Part shown: positions 49,917 through 62,165 of the stretch, in pieces
Numbering within the stretch: the first letter of the stretch is position 1
How the letters are laid out: each line of letters begins with the position of its first letter
Position numbers and translations under genes: made by a program
The notes under the pieces: generated by a model
The model's input: the letters and a program-made list of their open reading frames with translations, nothing else
Databases searched by the model: none
Told to the model about the DNA's origin: nothing
NCBI GenBank assembly: GCA_027574665.1
Contig: CM050657.1
Span: 19,331,700-19,395,699 of the forward strand
DNA: 64,000 bases
Origin: Rhynochetos jubatus
Lineage: Eukaryota > Chordata > Aves > Eurypygiformes > Rhynochetidae
Direction: 5' to 3'

Positions 49917-52900
49917 CTGCGTGTCAAATAAAAATAAATTTACAGGATAAATGCTGTCTTTTACGCGTCTATCGAGTCCATAATAATGAACTGTGCAGTC
50001 TGGAAGAGTTGCATGGATTCCTCAGAGGATGTGCACCACGAGCTCATTCTCCAAAGCATGTCATACCCTCTGCCTATACTAGAGCAATTCATATCTTTGT
50101 TACTCAGGAGTACCTCTCAGATAAATAGGATAATATTTCTCTTCTCCCTAATAGGTCTTTAGTCAAACTTAACAGTAACCTTTCTATCAGACCCAAACTT
50201 TGAGTGAGGGAGAACATCACATTCATGCTGTCAATGACAGGTGACCACGTTGCTCAGCAAACTGGCTACTCAAAACTGTTGAGCTGCCCTGTACAAAGCC
50301 CTCCTCATACCACAGAGTGCGACATCAGATGCTTTATGCAAGCAGAGTACCCCTAGCCATCAGGGGCATTTGGCTTGCCGAGAACTACACTGGTTCCTAA
50401 CTCAGAGGATGGATAGCTAACCTCATGCTAAAAAGTTTGTGATATAAGATTATAGGAACGCAGCATGGCGCTAAGTCCGTGACTTCTCCAGAAGGCACGA
50501 ATCACTAGCAAACCACCACCAAAGTACATAGCTCAGTATTTTCTACAAGAGAGCAACCTATTATCAAGCTTCTCGTCTTGACTCATAGATCTAGGATTCC
50601 AGTGGAAACCAAGTTTCAAAATCTGGCCCACTTCTGCTCACTAATTACAGAGGCTGTTGTCCTTGCAAGCTTGCACAATCGTACAGACCGGTTTTTTCAT
50701 CAGTCGATTCCCAGTCAGTGGCAAAGGCTATATATGTGGCACCGGAACGGCCTAGGAAGCGACTGTCATGACCTCCTCAGGATTATTATCACATCCTGCG
50801 CACACAATCACAGAACCATGCAGGCTGGAAGGGACCTTGGGACACATCTAGTCCAACCTGCTAATCCAAGCAGGGTCAAAGCTGAGTACAGACCGAGGTG
50901 CTCAGGCTCTTGCCCAGGTGGGTCTTGAAAAATTCCAAGGATGGAGATTGCACAGGCCCTCTGGACCACTGTTACAACCCTTAGTTGCCCACACAGTGCT
51001 AACTGTTTTCTTTATATCTCATCTGAACTACTCTATTTCAACCTCTAACTGGATCAAAAATGGACACAGTATTCCAGGATCTCATGAACAGCCTGTAACG
51101 GGCAATCCCACCTTCCCTCAATCTGCGAGCTGGGTTTCTCCTGATTCCAGCAAGCTGCTAGCCCACAAGGCACACGGAGAGCTTATGATAGGCTATTATG
51201 GTACAGGCTGAGCTACAGAACAGCCAGAAGGTCCAGATCTTCCAAAGCGGCTTTTGGCCATGCCCAGCATCATCCACCATCCACATTTCCACTGCATTTG
51301 GAGAAGTGAGCCCAGAGTCTCCCACCGGATTAAAATTAATTGGAAAACCTGGCTTTACAATGATGCCAGTAGGACTACGATGGCAAGGAAAGGACACGTC
51401 AAACAATTGTTTGATTCCTTATCTATGCTTAACTCCAGTGAATAACTCATTTCTGCTATGCATAATACAAACGCAAAGCCGTGTCCTGTTTTTCCAGGAG
51501 GCATTTTGTTCAACTGAAGAAAGAGATAATAAAGTTAGATATGTCCGGCTTTAAAAAGCCCTTCAAAACAAATCCTGCTCCAGGGACATCTTCCATTTAG
51601 CGAAGCGCTCCTGGTGCTGTTAGAAGTGAGCCTTGTTTTGTGGTGTCCCAATGATATTATTTGTCTTGCCTCTAAACCAGTGTTTGGCAATCTGTGTCTT
51701 GCTCCAAGCGATTTATGTGTAGTGATGCTCTTAAGTGCTTTATTGGACAATCTCATCATCATAACTGATGGGAATTTCTTTCTTCTTTTCGTCCTAGATA
51801 CTTCCCTCCACCCAAAATGACACAATATTTCCCTTTATAGAAGCCACAATTGTTTTCAGGAATATTCATTACAGGAAAAAAGTTGAGCAACAACAAAGAC
51901 AAATTGTCTACCCTGCACTTACATATGCCTGATTCCTCTATTCTCTCTTGAGTTACTGTAGGCTCAGATAGCAATAGTGTCTGTTTGTTAGAAGGCAAAG
52001 TAAACGTGGTTTGGGGAATCTTTATTTTTCAAAAGCAAACCAAAGATTTTTCTGTTAAAGCTGCTAAGAGATAAGAAAAACATCTATTATTCTCCCCTTT
52101 TTATTTAGAAAGAAAAGACTAAGATTTCTGAAACTATCTAACTTTCCTTTGTCTGCTATACAGACTTCGTTCTCTTTTTTTGCGGTACTTGTTTCAGTGT
52201 TCCAGTGTATCTTGTAACCAGTTCTTTTCCATATAACACACAGATCAGATCTAGAGGACGAAGCCCTCTTAATGCATGAGGCACTGATGAACTTCAATAA
52301 AATGTCTTAGTGCTGCTGAGCATTTCTTTTAACTTCTGCCTATGGATTAAATTATATTGGCTGTGATAAAAACCTGGGTGGATTTGTGTCACATTTTTGT
52401 GACAGGTAATTCAAAGTGAACGCCCGCTCGAAATCAAAGACGCTACACAGCTGGCTGTTTCCAGTTTTAACATTAAAACCTCCTTGAACTACCCACTGCT
52501 GACCACAGAAGGGGTCTCACGGTCCCTCCCTGCCCAGGGGACGCTGACCGCTTTCCCTCCCGTGCAAACAAGAGGCACTTTGTGGCTCACACTCCCAAGC
52601 CACTCACACATGCTCTTTCAATTCGCCTTCCCCAGCAGTGCCAGTGCAAGTTACGTGGCCAAGTCAGAAAGCACAGTTGAGTGTACTCAGAGGTGAGAGG
52701 CCCCAGCTCTGTGGCTGTTCGCCAGCTGCTCGACAGCTACTCCATTAAAAAAAAAAAAATCTAAGTCCTGTTAAAAAAAAAATTAAGAAGGAAACACTCA
52801 ACAGAAGCATGTTGTCCTTCATCAAAGAAATGACGCTGGGTGGTCCACCCGTTGCCAGCTGGGTGGGTACATGAACTTTCTGTCGGATTTACTGGTGGCA

Positions 52901-53675
52901 TTCTGTCTTCACACACAAGTAAATCTTATGGAAGAGTATCTTGGGCCAGAATATTTTTATTTCACTCCCACTTACTTTCCTTTGCGTTTATTTTTCTGTG
53001 GACTTAAAGGAGAAAAAGTGCTGTATTTTTATTTTCAGATATGTAAGAAATCTATTTAAACTTTTTATTGAAAACAATAGGAGAGAGATCAAAGAAAAAG
53101 AAATCATACAGAGACTCTGTATGAGATCCCATCTTATAAATCTAAGAGACAAAATGGTAAAGATGAGGACTCACTTTCTGGCAGCTACTCTCTCCTAGAT
53201 ACACAACAATCTACTCAGCTGGTTTGCTATATTAGATAAATGAAACAGATGTAGTTTATTACTTAAGTTAGGGGAATCTTCAACATCCAGTCGGGAGGTA
53301 GATATTGTTTACATCTCATTACAAAGAAATAAAATTTTCTTTTTTGAATAGTCTCAAACATTATTGTTTTGTTTTGATATCAGAGGGGACAGTGGCTGCT
53401 AAAAGCATTAGTCACTGAAAATAAAGCACATAATGCAAGAGAGCAATTTTCAAGAGCTAGAAGTTAAGTCAGTTCCCTTGTTTACCACTTTGAAACATGC
53501 AGAAACTAAACAGTTCAGTTATACAGCAACAGTTTGCATTTTTTAAAATAAATGTACATTCCTTCTGACTTAGAGAGCACATAACTTTGTGCCTAACGAT
53601 AAAAATAAAAACACAGCAGAAGGAAACTCTGTGACATTTTAGACTGCAATGCAAGCAAAAGTTCAACTTCCATAC
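49917..53675 (-). other. FNDC3B: FNDC3B intron (3.8 kb)
   Basis: A phase 0 intron with donor GTATGG. It contains an old - strand CR1 fragment at about 50804-51050 and an A-rich run near 52748-52759. No extra exon was recognised. Confidence 0.8.
50804..51050 (-). mobile_element. Old, diverged CR1 3' fragment
   Basis: The + strand reads CAATCACAGAACCATGCAGG, then CTGGAAGGGACCTTGGGACA and CTAGTCCAACCTGCT, the reverse complement of a CR1 tail. It continues with weakening similarity (AATTCCAAGGATGGAGATTG) to about 51050. Divergence from the other copies suggests an older subfamily. The inner boundary is uncertain. Confidence 0.8.
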
Positions 53676-53825
53676 CTGTAGCCTACAGCAGTAATGTGTC
53701 GCGGCTGACAGTTCACCGATTTCAAAACAGGTATCTGTGCCATTATATGCAAGTTGTAGAGATTCCTCATCTTCTCCCCACTCTAATCTGTATTCAGAGA
53801 TGTCAGCACCAGAACATTCAGGACT
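53676..53825 (-). CDS. FNDC3B: FNDC3B coding exon: core of sixth FN3 domain
   Basis: This exon has exactly 50 codons with phase 0 at both ends. It reads SPECSGADISEYRLEWGEDE, then ESLQLAYNGTDTCFEI and THYCCRLQ, i.e. the C to F strands of the sixth FN3 domain. GADISEYRLEWGEDEES is nearly identical to recalled mammalian FNDC3B. The acceptor is GTGTTGCAG and the donor CAG/GTATGG. Because the length is a multiple of three, skipping it would keep frame but remove half of the domain. Confidence 0.96.
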
Positions 53826-55911
53826 CTGCAACACAAATATTTATGTGGTTCAATTCAGAAATGAGCACTTCAGAGATCTGTGTTTCACTGGGTAAGGACT
53901 GCAAAAAACCTCACCCCTTATTTTTAAATTAACACACCACTACTGCTGCCAATGGACATGTGTTGAATTAGTGGTCCCTAATAGGTTACTGAAACAGGCC
54001 AATTCTGCACAAAAATTACCTGATCGAAATTCAGAGAAACAAGAAAGGGTACACAGTTACTTTGCTTTTCATCATGACACTCAGGAATAAATTGTCTCTG
54101 CGCTGGCTTGGCAGAAGCACAACCCCGGAGAACACAAAGCAGCATCAATCTAGCCTAGTCTAGTCGAGTGATCAAAACACAGCTCTGGAAGAGCTAGCCT
54201 TCGAGCCTGAAGTAGTTACTCATGTTGCTGAGAAAAGAATAACCTCAACAAGAGAAGCATTCGTCTGAGGTTTTCAGTGAAAGTCACCCATCAAGCTAAT
54301 GGTCTCGGTATGGGACACGGGAGTGTAGACCCAGGTACATCAACATCCACAAAATGACTCCTACGGGATCCATATGTCTGCAGCAACCCCTTTATCATCC
54401 TGAAGTCTAGGGGAACATGGAATAAACACCTCAATTTGCTGGAGAGAAGCTAGCGAAGGTGTAAAAGCACCATTCCCAAACCAAAACAGCTTGTTTCAAC
54501 CAGAACTACCTAGAGCTGTTCCGTTCTCTCTAAAGAGGTTTGGGGAATCACAGCTCTACGTGTACAACTACGGTCTAGGATATAGCAAAGACTTTGTGAT
54601 GATGGCATGCAAGGTCTACTCTCCAGTGAAGGATCCAGAGCATCGCTGCACACCACCCTGCGCACGCACATGGGCTTCTCTAGCTCTGCTGCTGAGCATC
54701 CAGCTACTTCAGTAGGAGCGTTCAGAACTAAGCCAGTGTTTTAAAACAATGCGTACAAGGCATAGTAGGCACCATGGTGTGGTCTCTAGCCAGGCAAAAC
54801 AACTCCACAGTCCTCTGCTGTTTTCCTTCATATTCGTATCAACCGAAAAAATGGTACACTCTAAGAAAAAGTAGCCACTGCAAACCACATTACTCCTTTC
54901 ACAGCTTCATTTTTAGCTAGAATAAACAAATATATCCTGCAGTTATATTTGCAGAACAGCAGAAACACTGCTGCCTTCACACACAGATGGGGAGAGCAAA
55001 TGCCTGTCCATACACTCATTAAAAAGGTAACATTTAAAAGTTTAGTGTGACTTCTGGCTTGGAGTCACAAAATGTTGCAAGAAATATTAACAAATAGCTC
55101 CAAACTGCACCAAACACACCTGGTTCATTATAAGATTAAATTCAGAATATGGTTGTATCTAGATAGTTGTTAGCACAACCAATTTATTTGAGCATTTTGT
55201 CAACATTAATAATTTCTCTCTCAACTGGGGCATCTTTTTGTGGAGGGGCCCAACAAATACAGGGCTGGAACAGCCGCTAGGTTTTCGAAGTCTGCGGCAA
55301 AATTACAGCCCTGTATCACAACTCTATTTACAATAACAACCTTTTCTTTCTGCCTTAATTATATAACTTTTTTTTTTTTTTAATTATGCCAATCAACCCT
55401 TTAGCATTACAGCTAAGACTTACTTTAAGTGTCCAATGTCTAAGATCCTGGAAAATGAATGAAGACAAATTGGAAGTAAATGTCTGGGGAAGGGACAAAC
55501 AATTTCTGAGGAAAAAACCCTACATCGTAAGCATTTGTGCTGAGTTCATTTCATATCAGACTCCAGCTTCAGTCAAAATCAAATATTTGCCTTCACAATT
55601 CCACCCCAGGACACTCTGACATGCTAAAAGCCTGCGGAGAGCACTTCTACCCAGCCAGCACTCTATCATCTGACGCCAGCGCAGGAGGTCTCGTGTCTGA
55701 ATCTTCGTCCAGATGACTCATGATCTACTTCATGCAATTCTTTAAAAGTGTAGATGTTCTACCACTTAAGAGTTTCTGTGTATGGTTTTCTTGCACCAAA
55801 ACCCAGTTCCATACCAGAGAATAGCTCTCAAGCTAGCTTTCAAGCTTTGCAGTGACCATACTGGTATGGATAAGCAAGACAGGAATTAAACCATCAGGGC
55901 ACCTGACTTAC
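53826..55911 (-). other. FNDC3B: FNDC3B intron (2.1 kb)
   Basis: A phase 0 intron with donor GTAAGT. It holds a T run near 55370-55380 and otherwise nothing recognised. Confidence 0.8.
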
Positions 55912-56025
55912 CTCCCAGCTTACAAGCACACGTGTGTTGGACAGAAAGGAGAGGGAAGGAGCTCTGCACTGGCCGGGCGGTCCCGCTGCCGTGGTGACTT
56001 CTGTTGCTTCCGAATACGGCCCATA
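55912..56025 (-). CDS. FNDC3B: FNDC3B coding exon: FN3 domain boundary (fifth to sixth)
   Basis: This exon has 38 codons with phase 0 at both ends. It reads YGPYSEATEVTTAAGPPGQC, then APSLSFLSNTRVLVSWE. The first part ends the fifth FN3 domain. AAGPPGQC is the linker, and VLVSWE supplies the B strand with the conserved Trp of the sixth. The acceptor is CCCCTCCAG and the donor GAG/GTAAGT. Confidence 0.95.
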
Positions 56026-57130
56026 CTGGAGGGGAACAAGGTGTCTGTGCATTAATAGATAAGCATACATCCATCTCACATTCCTCAAAGGCTTTCACAG
56101 AAGAGCACACGGGAACTGTTTCCATGCAATGAACTTTCTCTAAGATACATCAGGCTTCCGGCACCAAACACCAGAGCTCAGTGTGAGACGACGCAGATGA
56201 CTGCCAAGTTAGAACGTGAGGAGTATGAGCAGACAGCACGTACACCCTCCTGTGTGGCAGTGAGCGCCCACGAAAGCATAAACCACCTCCAATTTACCCG
56301 AGAGTGAGAATGTACACTCAGCAGCAGAGTGAGGAACACACTGGGTCCCTCTACCTTACCTTACTGCGTTGGCATGTCTGTGCCGTAGCCCAGCATAACT
56401 GGCTTCTCGTGGATATCAGGAAGCGCACAGCAACAGCAAAGCACATACTGAGTCCAAATCCAGCTTCATTTGGATACAGTGTGTGCCACATGTTAGTTGT
56501 AAACAGATGGCATTGGATGGAGCCCCCGCCTGGGTTCAGCGTGCAGGGCCACGCTGCAAACACACCTCAGATGGTTTAGCTCTGCAGGCAGCTAAGCCAA
56601 CTGCTAAGGCCAACTGCTCAGGCAACTTTTGAGCCCTTCGTAGGAGAAAAATTTAAATGCATTTTTAGCACATTTCAAGAGCCTGGAAAACTGTCTTCAA
56701 GCCAGCAGTGGAAGAACAAGAGAGATAACAGTGGAAATGGCCTTTCTGAGGCTGCTTGAGCGAGACAATGAAGTTTGTTTAGTATGTCCCCAAGCTAATT
56801 AGAATCGTTCTCCAGAACAAAGGAACCTCCCTGGAAGCAATTTGAGGAAAAACACTGATATTGACTTATTTTGGAATGCAATACTAGCAAGCATGAAAAA
56901 AATGAGCCGCTACAAAGGCTGAACAACACGGAAATGATGAACCCCAGAAAACCTCACAACAGAGGTGTCGAGAAAGGCTGACACTGACCACTTGGTTTGA
57001 ATTGCAAAGAACGCACGCTTCAAAAAACCTTATTTATTGACTTCTACTGTTTTCTTGACCTAATGGAATGAAAAAAGGTTTTTGCACCCTGTAAAGAACA
57101 CTGGTCTCCGCCCACACTTTTGCATCTGGT

Positions 57131-57170
57131 AAAAAAAAAAAAACCAAAAACCAAAAAAACAAACCCACCA
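57131..57170. repeat. A-rich low-complexity tract
   Basis: An A13 run is followed by CCAAAAACCAAAAAAACAAACCC-type sequence. It may be an old poly(A) tail, but no retroposon body was recognised. Confidence 0.7.
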
Positions 57171-57243
57171 AACCACAACTGGCCACTAAAGGGTGGGACT
57201 AGAAATCCCTTGCAACTTCACACACTGTTTTGTCAAAAATAAG

Positions 57244-57258
57244 AAAAAAAAAAAAAAA
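57244..57258. repeat. A15 homopolymer
   Basis: Fifteen consecutive A followed by GAGAGAAAAAAG, in an FNDC3B intron. Confidence 0.75.
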
Positions 57259-58125
57259 GAGAGAAAAAAGTCGAGGTTTCATATATTCAAAGCTATCAGG
57301 TAGGCCATTGCTTTCATCCCAGCAAGTAAATCCAATCTCTCCATGCGTACTTAAGTATTCATTTTCCACAAAAATAAATCAGTGAATATTTTAAAGACAT
57401 AACAGTTTAAGCATATTTTTCTACTCAAGTTAGGTTTTAACAGAACTTCTCCCTGTAAGAGAATATCTTTAAACCTTTATGTTACATTTGTCATCAGGAT
57501 TTCCTGGGAACAAACACATCAACGTGCATGCACTGTTGCTGGGACTGCCTTTATGAAAAACATGGGCAAGATGCTCTCGCAAAGGCAAGCAGAACCAACC
57601 CAAACCTCAGTGAATCACCAGGAATCTTTCAACAGATCTCAAAACTTTCTGGTGTACTTGGGAAGGCACACCTTCCAAGGATATCACATAAATAAATAAT
57701 CATCAAATCTATAAAGCATGGGTTTTTTTCAAGAACAAACAAAAAATCATTAATCATGCAAGCTTTCCTCCAAATATATCAATACCTGAGTAAAATTTTG
57801 GTGTTTGTTTCCACACATCTAATAATAAAGAAATCCAATGCAATGGAAGGAGAATAGATTCCTCCTTGTAAGCAGATATATCTTTTAGCAGGGACTACGC
57901 ACGTTCTGGTCCAGTTGATTTTGGACAGTCAAATCATATTAGTGCCTGAAATCTCCTTTTCAAAGAGTATCAGATTCAAAACTGCAGCTCTTCCTCAAAA
58001 GTTTCTTTAAGCATTTCTCTATTTTCTTCTGCCCTTCTCCCCTTCACCTGTCTGACCACGGGCACTAACACTCTCCAGAATCGCCCACCTCAGGCATAGT
58101 ACCACCTCCAGCACGCTGCACGTAC

Positions 58126-58298
58126 CCCGCCATCGTTCAAGGCTCGCACTCTGAACCGGTACGTTGCTCCAGGAAGGAGGTTGCTGACGGTGCACTCCAG
58201 ATCAGGGCCATGATAGACTTCAGAAGCAACTTCTTCGGGTTCTGTCATTTCTACGCTGTACTGTGAGATGGGACAGCCACTTTCTGAGGAAGGCACAT
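58126..58298 (-). CDS. FNDC3B: FNDC3B coding exon: core of fifth FN3 domain
   Basis: This 173-base exon completes a split Asp codon (phase 1) and adds 57 residues: VPSSESGCPISQYSVEMTEP, then EVYHGPDLECTVSNLLPG and TYRFRVRALNDGG. These are the C to F strands of the fifth FN3 domain with the Leu-Pro-Gly turn and Tyr corner. It ends in phase 0. The acceptor is TTTCTTTCTAG and the donor GGG/GTACGT. EMTEP and EVYHGP are highly similar to recalled mammalian FNDC3B. Confidence 0.96.
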
Positions 58299-59861
58299 CT
58301 AGAAAGAAATAATTCATTACTAGAATAAGGACGTATGTCAGTAAGATTAACTTTTTGCTTCCCATAGCACAGACACATATACACAGGCTATCAGTGATGC
58401 TTTTTCTCTTTGACAGACACCTTAACTGCAATATCCCAGCCATCTCTATGATCGACATTCCTAAAGCCATTGAATAAAATTACTCTTAACTCTAAACATC
58501 CACCAGGTCAGAACGTCACATGGGAGAGCAGCAGCTCCCCCAAGCCAATGATCTTTCACCCCCGGAAGTTGTGTTTGGGGCTGGGAGGTGCCCAGCTCCT
58601 TTTTAAGCAGGACACGGTGACTACCATCCTCTTCTGAGGATGAGTAAAATCTACTCAGCTTCTTTGCCCCAGTATCAAAGGTGATGGTGTGTGCAAAAAA
58701 ACACTGGTCAGCCAGGCATGAGAAAAGGTATGGAGAGCTGCACAAAAAAATGGGACTGGAGTTGAATGGGCCCATTCTGGGACAGAGAGAAATTAGGAGG
58801 CACACGGTAGGTGTCTGAGCCAGTCTTGGCTGCTGGCTATGGGTGGACACAGGCTGATGTGGGTCACGGACACTCCAAAACTACTACTTATACATGGGAT
58901 TTCTGGCAAAGCCTCATGAACACCCAATAAAAAATACAAACAATTTCCATCCTTGAACTTTATTAGTCATACTGCTAACATTTACGAGATTCTAAATCTG
59001 TGCAATGATCTAAAACCTGCGCTTCACTTGTAACAACAGATTTTTGGGAAACAATGTTTCCTGTGCCTGCACGCTTTGTTGTGGGCACATTATTTCCCCA
59101 TGAAACCAATGTATTGGATAATACTTGCAAATTATGGGATATATTTCAGTTAGAAATGGTACTGCAGTTAGAAATGGTACTGCTCTAGAGTTCAGCTTAA
59201 CAAATGATGCCACAAAGAATCTTGGATTCTGCAAGATTATCATAATAAAGACAAAAGTCTGTTGCATACTGGCATGTACCTTGAATTTGGAAAAATGTGG
59301 CTTTTTTGACAGTTCAGTGTCATGTCCATGGTTCAAGTCCTTTGCAAAATTACAGGTGCCCAGTAGATTGTGTGTATTGTACTGTGGATCAGGGTTTAAA
59401 TGCCACCCAAAATCCTCAGTATGTTCCAACTCAAATTTCTGAGCGGAGTCATGTATTAGAATTAGCAAAACACCCTGCTAAGTCAGCATTGCAAAGGAAT
59501 AAAACCCATCTTGAATCACAGTGTTTTTGCAATAAAAGGATAGATATTTCTAATACAGCTGACAATTTATGGTCCTGACAGAGAGACAGGTCCCAACTGC
59601 AAGAAAAACAGGAGCACAGTATCAGGACTAAGGGACAGCTGGAGGAGAACGGGGTTCAGAAACCCAATGCAGAGCCACAGCAGCTGATGAAAAACTGCAC
59701 TTCTAACTTGGACAGACTTTACTGGACTTGGCTTTGTACTTCCCAGTGAACAGAATACACTGCAACTTTTCAAAGTCCAACAGAAATAAAAGCTAAGGCA
59801 AGTGTAGCAACTAACCATTGAAATCAAAGCTATCAAACAGTGACGTGCTCCAACAGCTTAC
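58299..59861 (-). other. FNDC3B: FNDC3B intron (1.6 kb)
   Basis: A phase 1 intron with donor GTAAGC. It contains an exact 18-base tandem duplication at 59147-59182. Open frames on both strands at 58461-58850 and 59010-59468 are not supported by any protein feature. Confidence 0.8.
59147..59182. repeat. Perfect tandem duplication of an 18-base unit
   Basis: CAGTTAGAAATGGTACTG occurs twice in direct succession without mismatch, in an FNDC3B intron. Identity of the two copies suggests a recent slippage event. Confidence 0.9.
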
Positions 59862-59967
59862 CCCATTGTAGCTGTACTTCTTTGTGCTTTGGCTTCCCCA
59901 AAACTCTCGGTGGCCGGCAGTGACCTGGTGCAACACTTAGTGTACGGACAGGTAAACTTTCAGAACA
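59862..59967 (-). CDS. FNDC3B: FNDC3B coding exon: FN3 domain boundary (fourth to fifth)
   Basis: This 106-base exon starts in phase 0 at [20 protein letters not shown] and continues [15 protein letters not shown] plus the first base of the Asp codon. It finishes the fourth FN3 domain and begins the fifth, with the conserved B-strand Trp at its end. The start was placed after the pyrimidine-rich acceptor CCGTTCTCTTCCAG rather than the later AAAG, because this keeps the preserved CSES sequence and the phase of the preceding exon. The donor is TGGG/GTAAGC. Confidence 0.94.
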
Positions 59968-60793
59968 CTGGAAGAGAACGGCAGCTGAAGTTAGGTGTCC
60001 GGTAGGATTACTGCCTACAGTGAGGCATGTTTAGAAAGCGGCATGAAATGTTTTTCTACAACAACCACTTACTAGAAAATTATATGAATTATAAAGGTTA
60101 GGAGATGCTATTAAGCATGTTACAAATGCAATCAATAGAGTTTTTTCATTAGCATACTCAAAACTGTAGCACAGGAAACTGATGGCTAATGTTGTGGGGC
60201 TCTTTATTTTAGTCTTCCTTGGTTTTAAAACAGTATCAAGGCCTAGAGTATGCAATTAGAAGAAAATATCAAAGAAGGAGGAATACAAGTGGAGGTACTG
60301 AGAAGATTTTAAATCAAAGAAGGGAATGACAGGAATCAGCTGGAAAATAGAACTCAAAAATTTAAAGAGGAATTCAGCCACATGAAAGGTAATTAACTGT
60401 AACAACAAATTACCCCTGCTGCATCTTCACTCACCGGCTTTGGCCAGCACAGGCTAGTGTACATGAGAGTCTGTGGCTCTGCTCAAGCAAGTGGCCAGAT
60501 GAGATAAATATGATGGTGTTGTCTAGTGTAAGTATAAATAAGTACAGACTGGTTTTGAGGAAACCAAGTCTCACTAACTTGCCATTTGATTCAAAAATAT
60601 CCTTCAGGTACACGTTGAAGTCTTCTAAAAACCAGCAACTTGCAATGCAAGATAACTGCAAAGAGTGTAGCTTTACTGCGCTACAGGAAAAATATTCACC
60701 TTCCTTTTTAAAGCAGAAATCATTTACCAAAGGTAACAACTAAACCTCTGAAAACCAGAAAACCTGCAGTCCTTACTGTTAAGTGACGCTTAC
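59968..60793 (-). other. FNDC3B: FNDC3B intron (0.8 kb)
   Basis: A phase 0 intron with donor GTAAGC. I see nothing else in it. Confidence 0.8.
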
Positions 60794-60912
60794 CTGACTG
60801 TGCCCGCCAGTGCTGATACAGCATGCCCGGAGTTTATACAAAGTGCCTGGTTTCAAGTGAGTACAGGTATATTCTGTAGCCGATCCGCTATACGCCACTT
60901 CCCACTGATTTG
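60794..60912 (-). CDS. FNDC3B: FNDC3B coding exon: second half of fourth FN3 domain
   Basis: This 119-base exon completes a split Ala codon and adds 39 residues: [20 protein letters not shown], then [19 protein letters not shown], ending in phase 0. It carries the D to F strands of the fourth FN3 domain with the PGT turn and Tyr corner. The acceptor is ACATTTTAG and the donor CAG/GTAAGC. Similarity to recalled mammalian FNDC3B is near complete. Confidence 0.96.
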
Positions 60913-61410
60913 CTAAAATGTGAGATAAATCCAAGTTTAGAATGCGTAATGCAACAAGTTGACAAGTGTCTAAGAGGAAAGAAAATCCTTACTGTGGTCT
61001 TCCATGAACGACATATTTCAGGAAAGTCACTAGTGTTAATATTACAATGAATATTACTCCCACAAAAAGTCATACATACACATAGACACATATACAAATA
61101 TATATACTTACATAAATATTTCTAAAATATATTAAATATTTTAAATCAAACATTAAGTTCAGCCATAGAACCTAATACTCTAGCAGTATTAGAGAAAAGC
61201 ATAGTTAAAAATAAACCACAACAAAAACTCCCCCAAGTCCAACCCAAACTCTGCCAGGAACCTTGCAAGTTGTAAGGCTAAAAGTCCATAATTCAGCTTC
61301 AATCACACGTACAGCATTAGTGTATTAATACCAAAAATAGCCCAAAGGATCAGTACTTCTTTATAGTAGCCATCATGGATTGGAACAGAGACAATTTGTT
61401 TCAAGTTTAC
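60913..61410 (-). other. FNDC3B: FNDC3B intron (0.5 kb)
   Basis: A short phase 1 intron with donor GTAAAC. It includes an AT-rich stretch with ATACATATAC-type repeats near 61070-61140. Confidence 0.8.
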
Positions 61411-61482
61411 CTTCTGGACTTCCTTGAGAGATCTCTAGTAGATACTTTAGGATTTCTGAACCACCATTATCCTGTGGAGGAT
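61411..61482 (-). CDS. FNDC3B: FNDC3B small coding exon: C strand region of fourth FN3 domain
   Basis: The smallest exon in the window, at 72 bases. Two bases complete an Asp codon, 23 whole codons read [20 protein letters not shown] then SPE, and one base starts the next Ala codon (phase 1 at both ends). The [10 protein letters not shown] sequence is the classic FN3 B-C loop and C strand. The acceptor is TTATTTTTTCAG and the donor GAAG/GTAAAC. A 72-base symmetrical exon could be skipped in frame, but that would delete a core strand. Confidence 0.95.
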
Positions 61483-62026
61483 CTGAAAAAATAAAGCAAG
61501 TTTTTAGTAAATCAAGATTAGGAGTGAAATATAACAAACATTACAGAACCTGTTTCTGATTGTGCTCCTTCTCCTCTGCAAACTCTCCCACACTAACTGC
61601 ACCAAGGAATTTATAGCAGAAGTGGGTAGCAGAAGTTTTCAGCATGAGCCAGAACAAGGTGGCTGGATAATGATGCTACAAACAAGACATACGGAAAAAG
61701 CACTGAAGGAGATGCAGTATGGAGGCTTGTCCCATCGATAAAGGAAACAGCTGGATGAGGCTGCAATGGGACATGAGATGGAAGGTGAAAAGCCTGAAAG
61801 AGGCACTCAATTTAGTCAATAAATACAAGCAACATTTTTGATTCTGAAAACATAAAGCTTCTCTGAATTATTAAAAAAATTAAGTTGTCCAGCTCTCCAA
61901 ACATGTCCAACTTTGGACTGAGAAGCAAGATGAAAATATTTAAGTTTTAATACATATTTACATGATTTTATTTGAATGTATTATGACCCAAAACCCACTC
62001 TACTATGACAAACTGAACTGGCTTAC
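61483..62026 (-). other. FNDC3B: FNDC3B intron (0.5 kb)
   Basis: A phase 1 intron with donor GTAAGC. Nothing else was recognised in it. Confidence 0.8.
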
Positions 62027-62165
62027 CCCACTTCACACTGAAGCCGTGAGATGTTATCGGCCCCTGAATAACGGGTCTGGTTGGAGGTCCTGGCCTGTCT
62101 GGGCTTGTTGTACAGACCAACACTTCGCTGGGAGAACTCTTTCCTTCCACATTAGAAGCAAACAG
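62027..62165 (-). CDS. FNDC3B: FNDC3B coding exon: end of third and start of fourth FN3 domain
   Basis: The most 5' FNDC3B exon in the window (139 bases). It starts in phase 0 with LFASNVEGKSSPSEVLVCTT, the F-G loop and G strand of the third FN3 domain. It continues SPDRPGPPTRPVIQG (linker), then SHGFSVKW plus one base of the Asp codon, which is the B strand of the fourth domain with its conserved Trp. The acceptor is TTTTCTTATAG and the donor TGGG/GTAAGC. Confidence 0.95.

Larger units (their letters stand above)
56026..58125 (-). other. FNDC3B: FNDC3B intron (2.1 kb)
   Basis: A phase 0 intron with donor GTACGT. It contains A-rich low-complexity tracts at 57131-57170 and 57244-57258. No exon or transposon body was recognised. 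Confidence 0.8.

Noticed and set aside
53469..53675. Extension of the FNDC3B exon frame beyond the donor at 53675
   Set aside because: The open frame runs on, but the sequence after CAG/GTATGG no longer resembles FN3, while the next exon continues the domain exactly in phase.
57131..57258. Two A-rich tracts as tails of a processed pseudogene
   Set aside because: No coding or repeat body could be recognised upstream of either tract on either strand.
59010..59468. 152-codon open frame on the - strand, the longest in the window
   Set aside because: It is intronic, contains a repeated peptide only because of the 18-base tandem duplication, and shows no protein-family feature.
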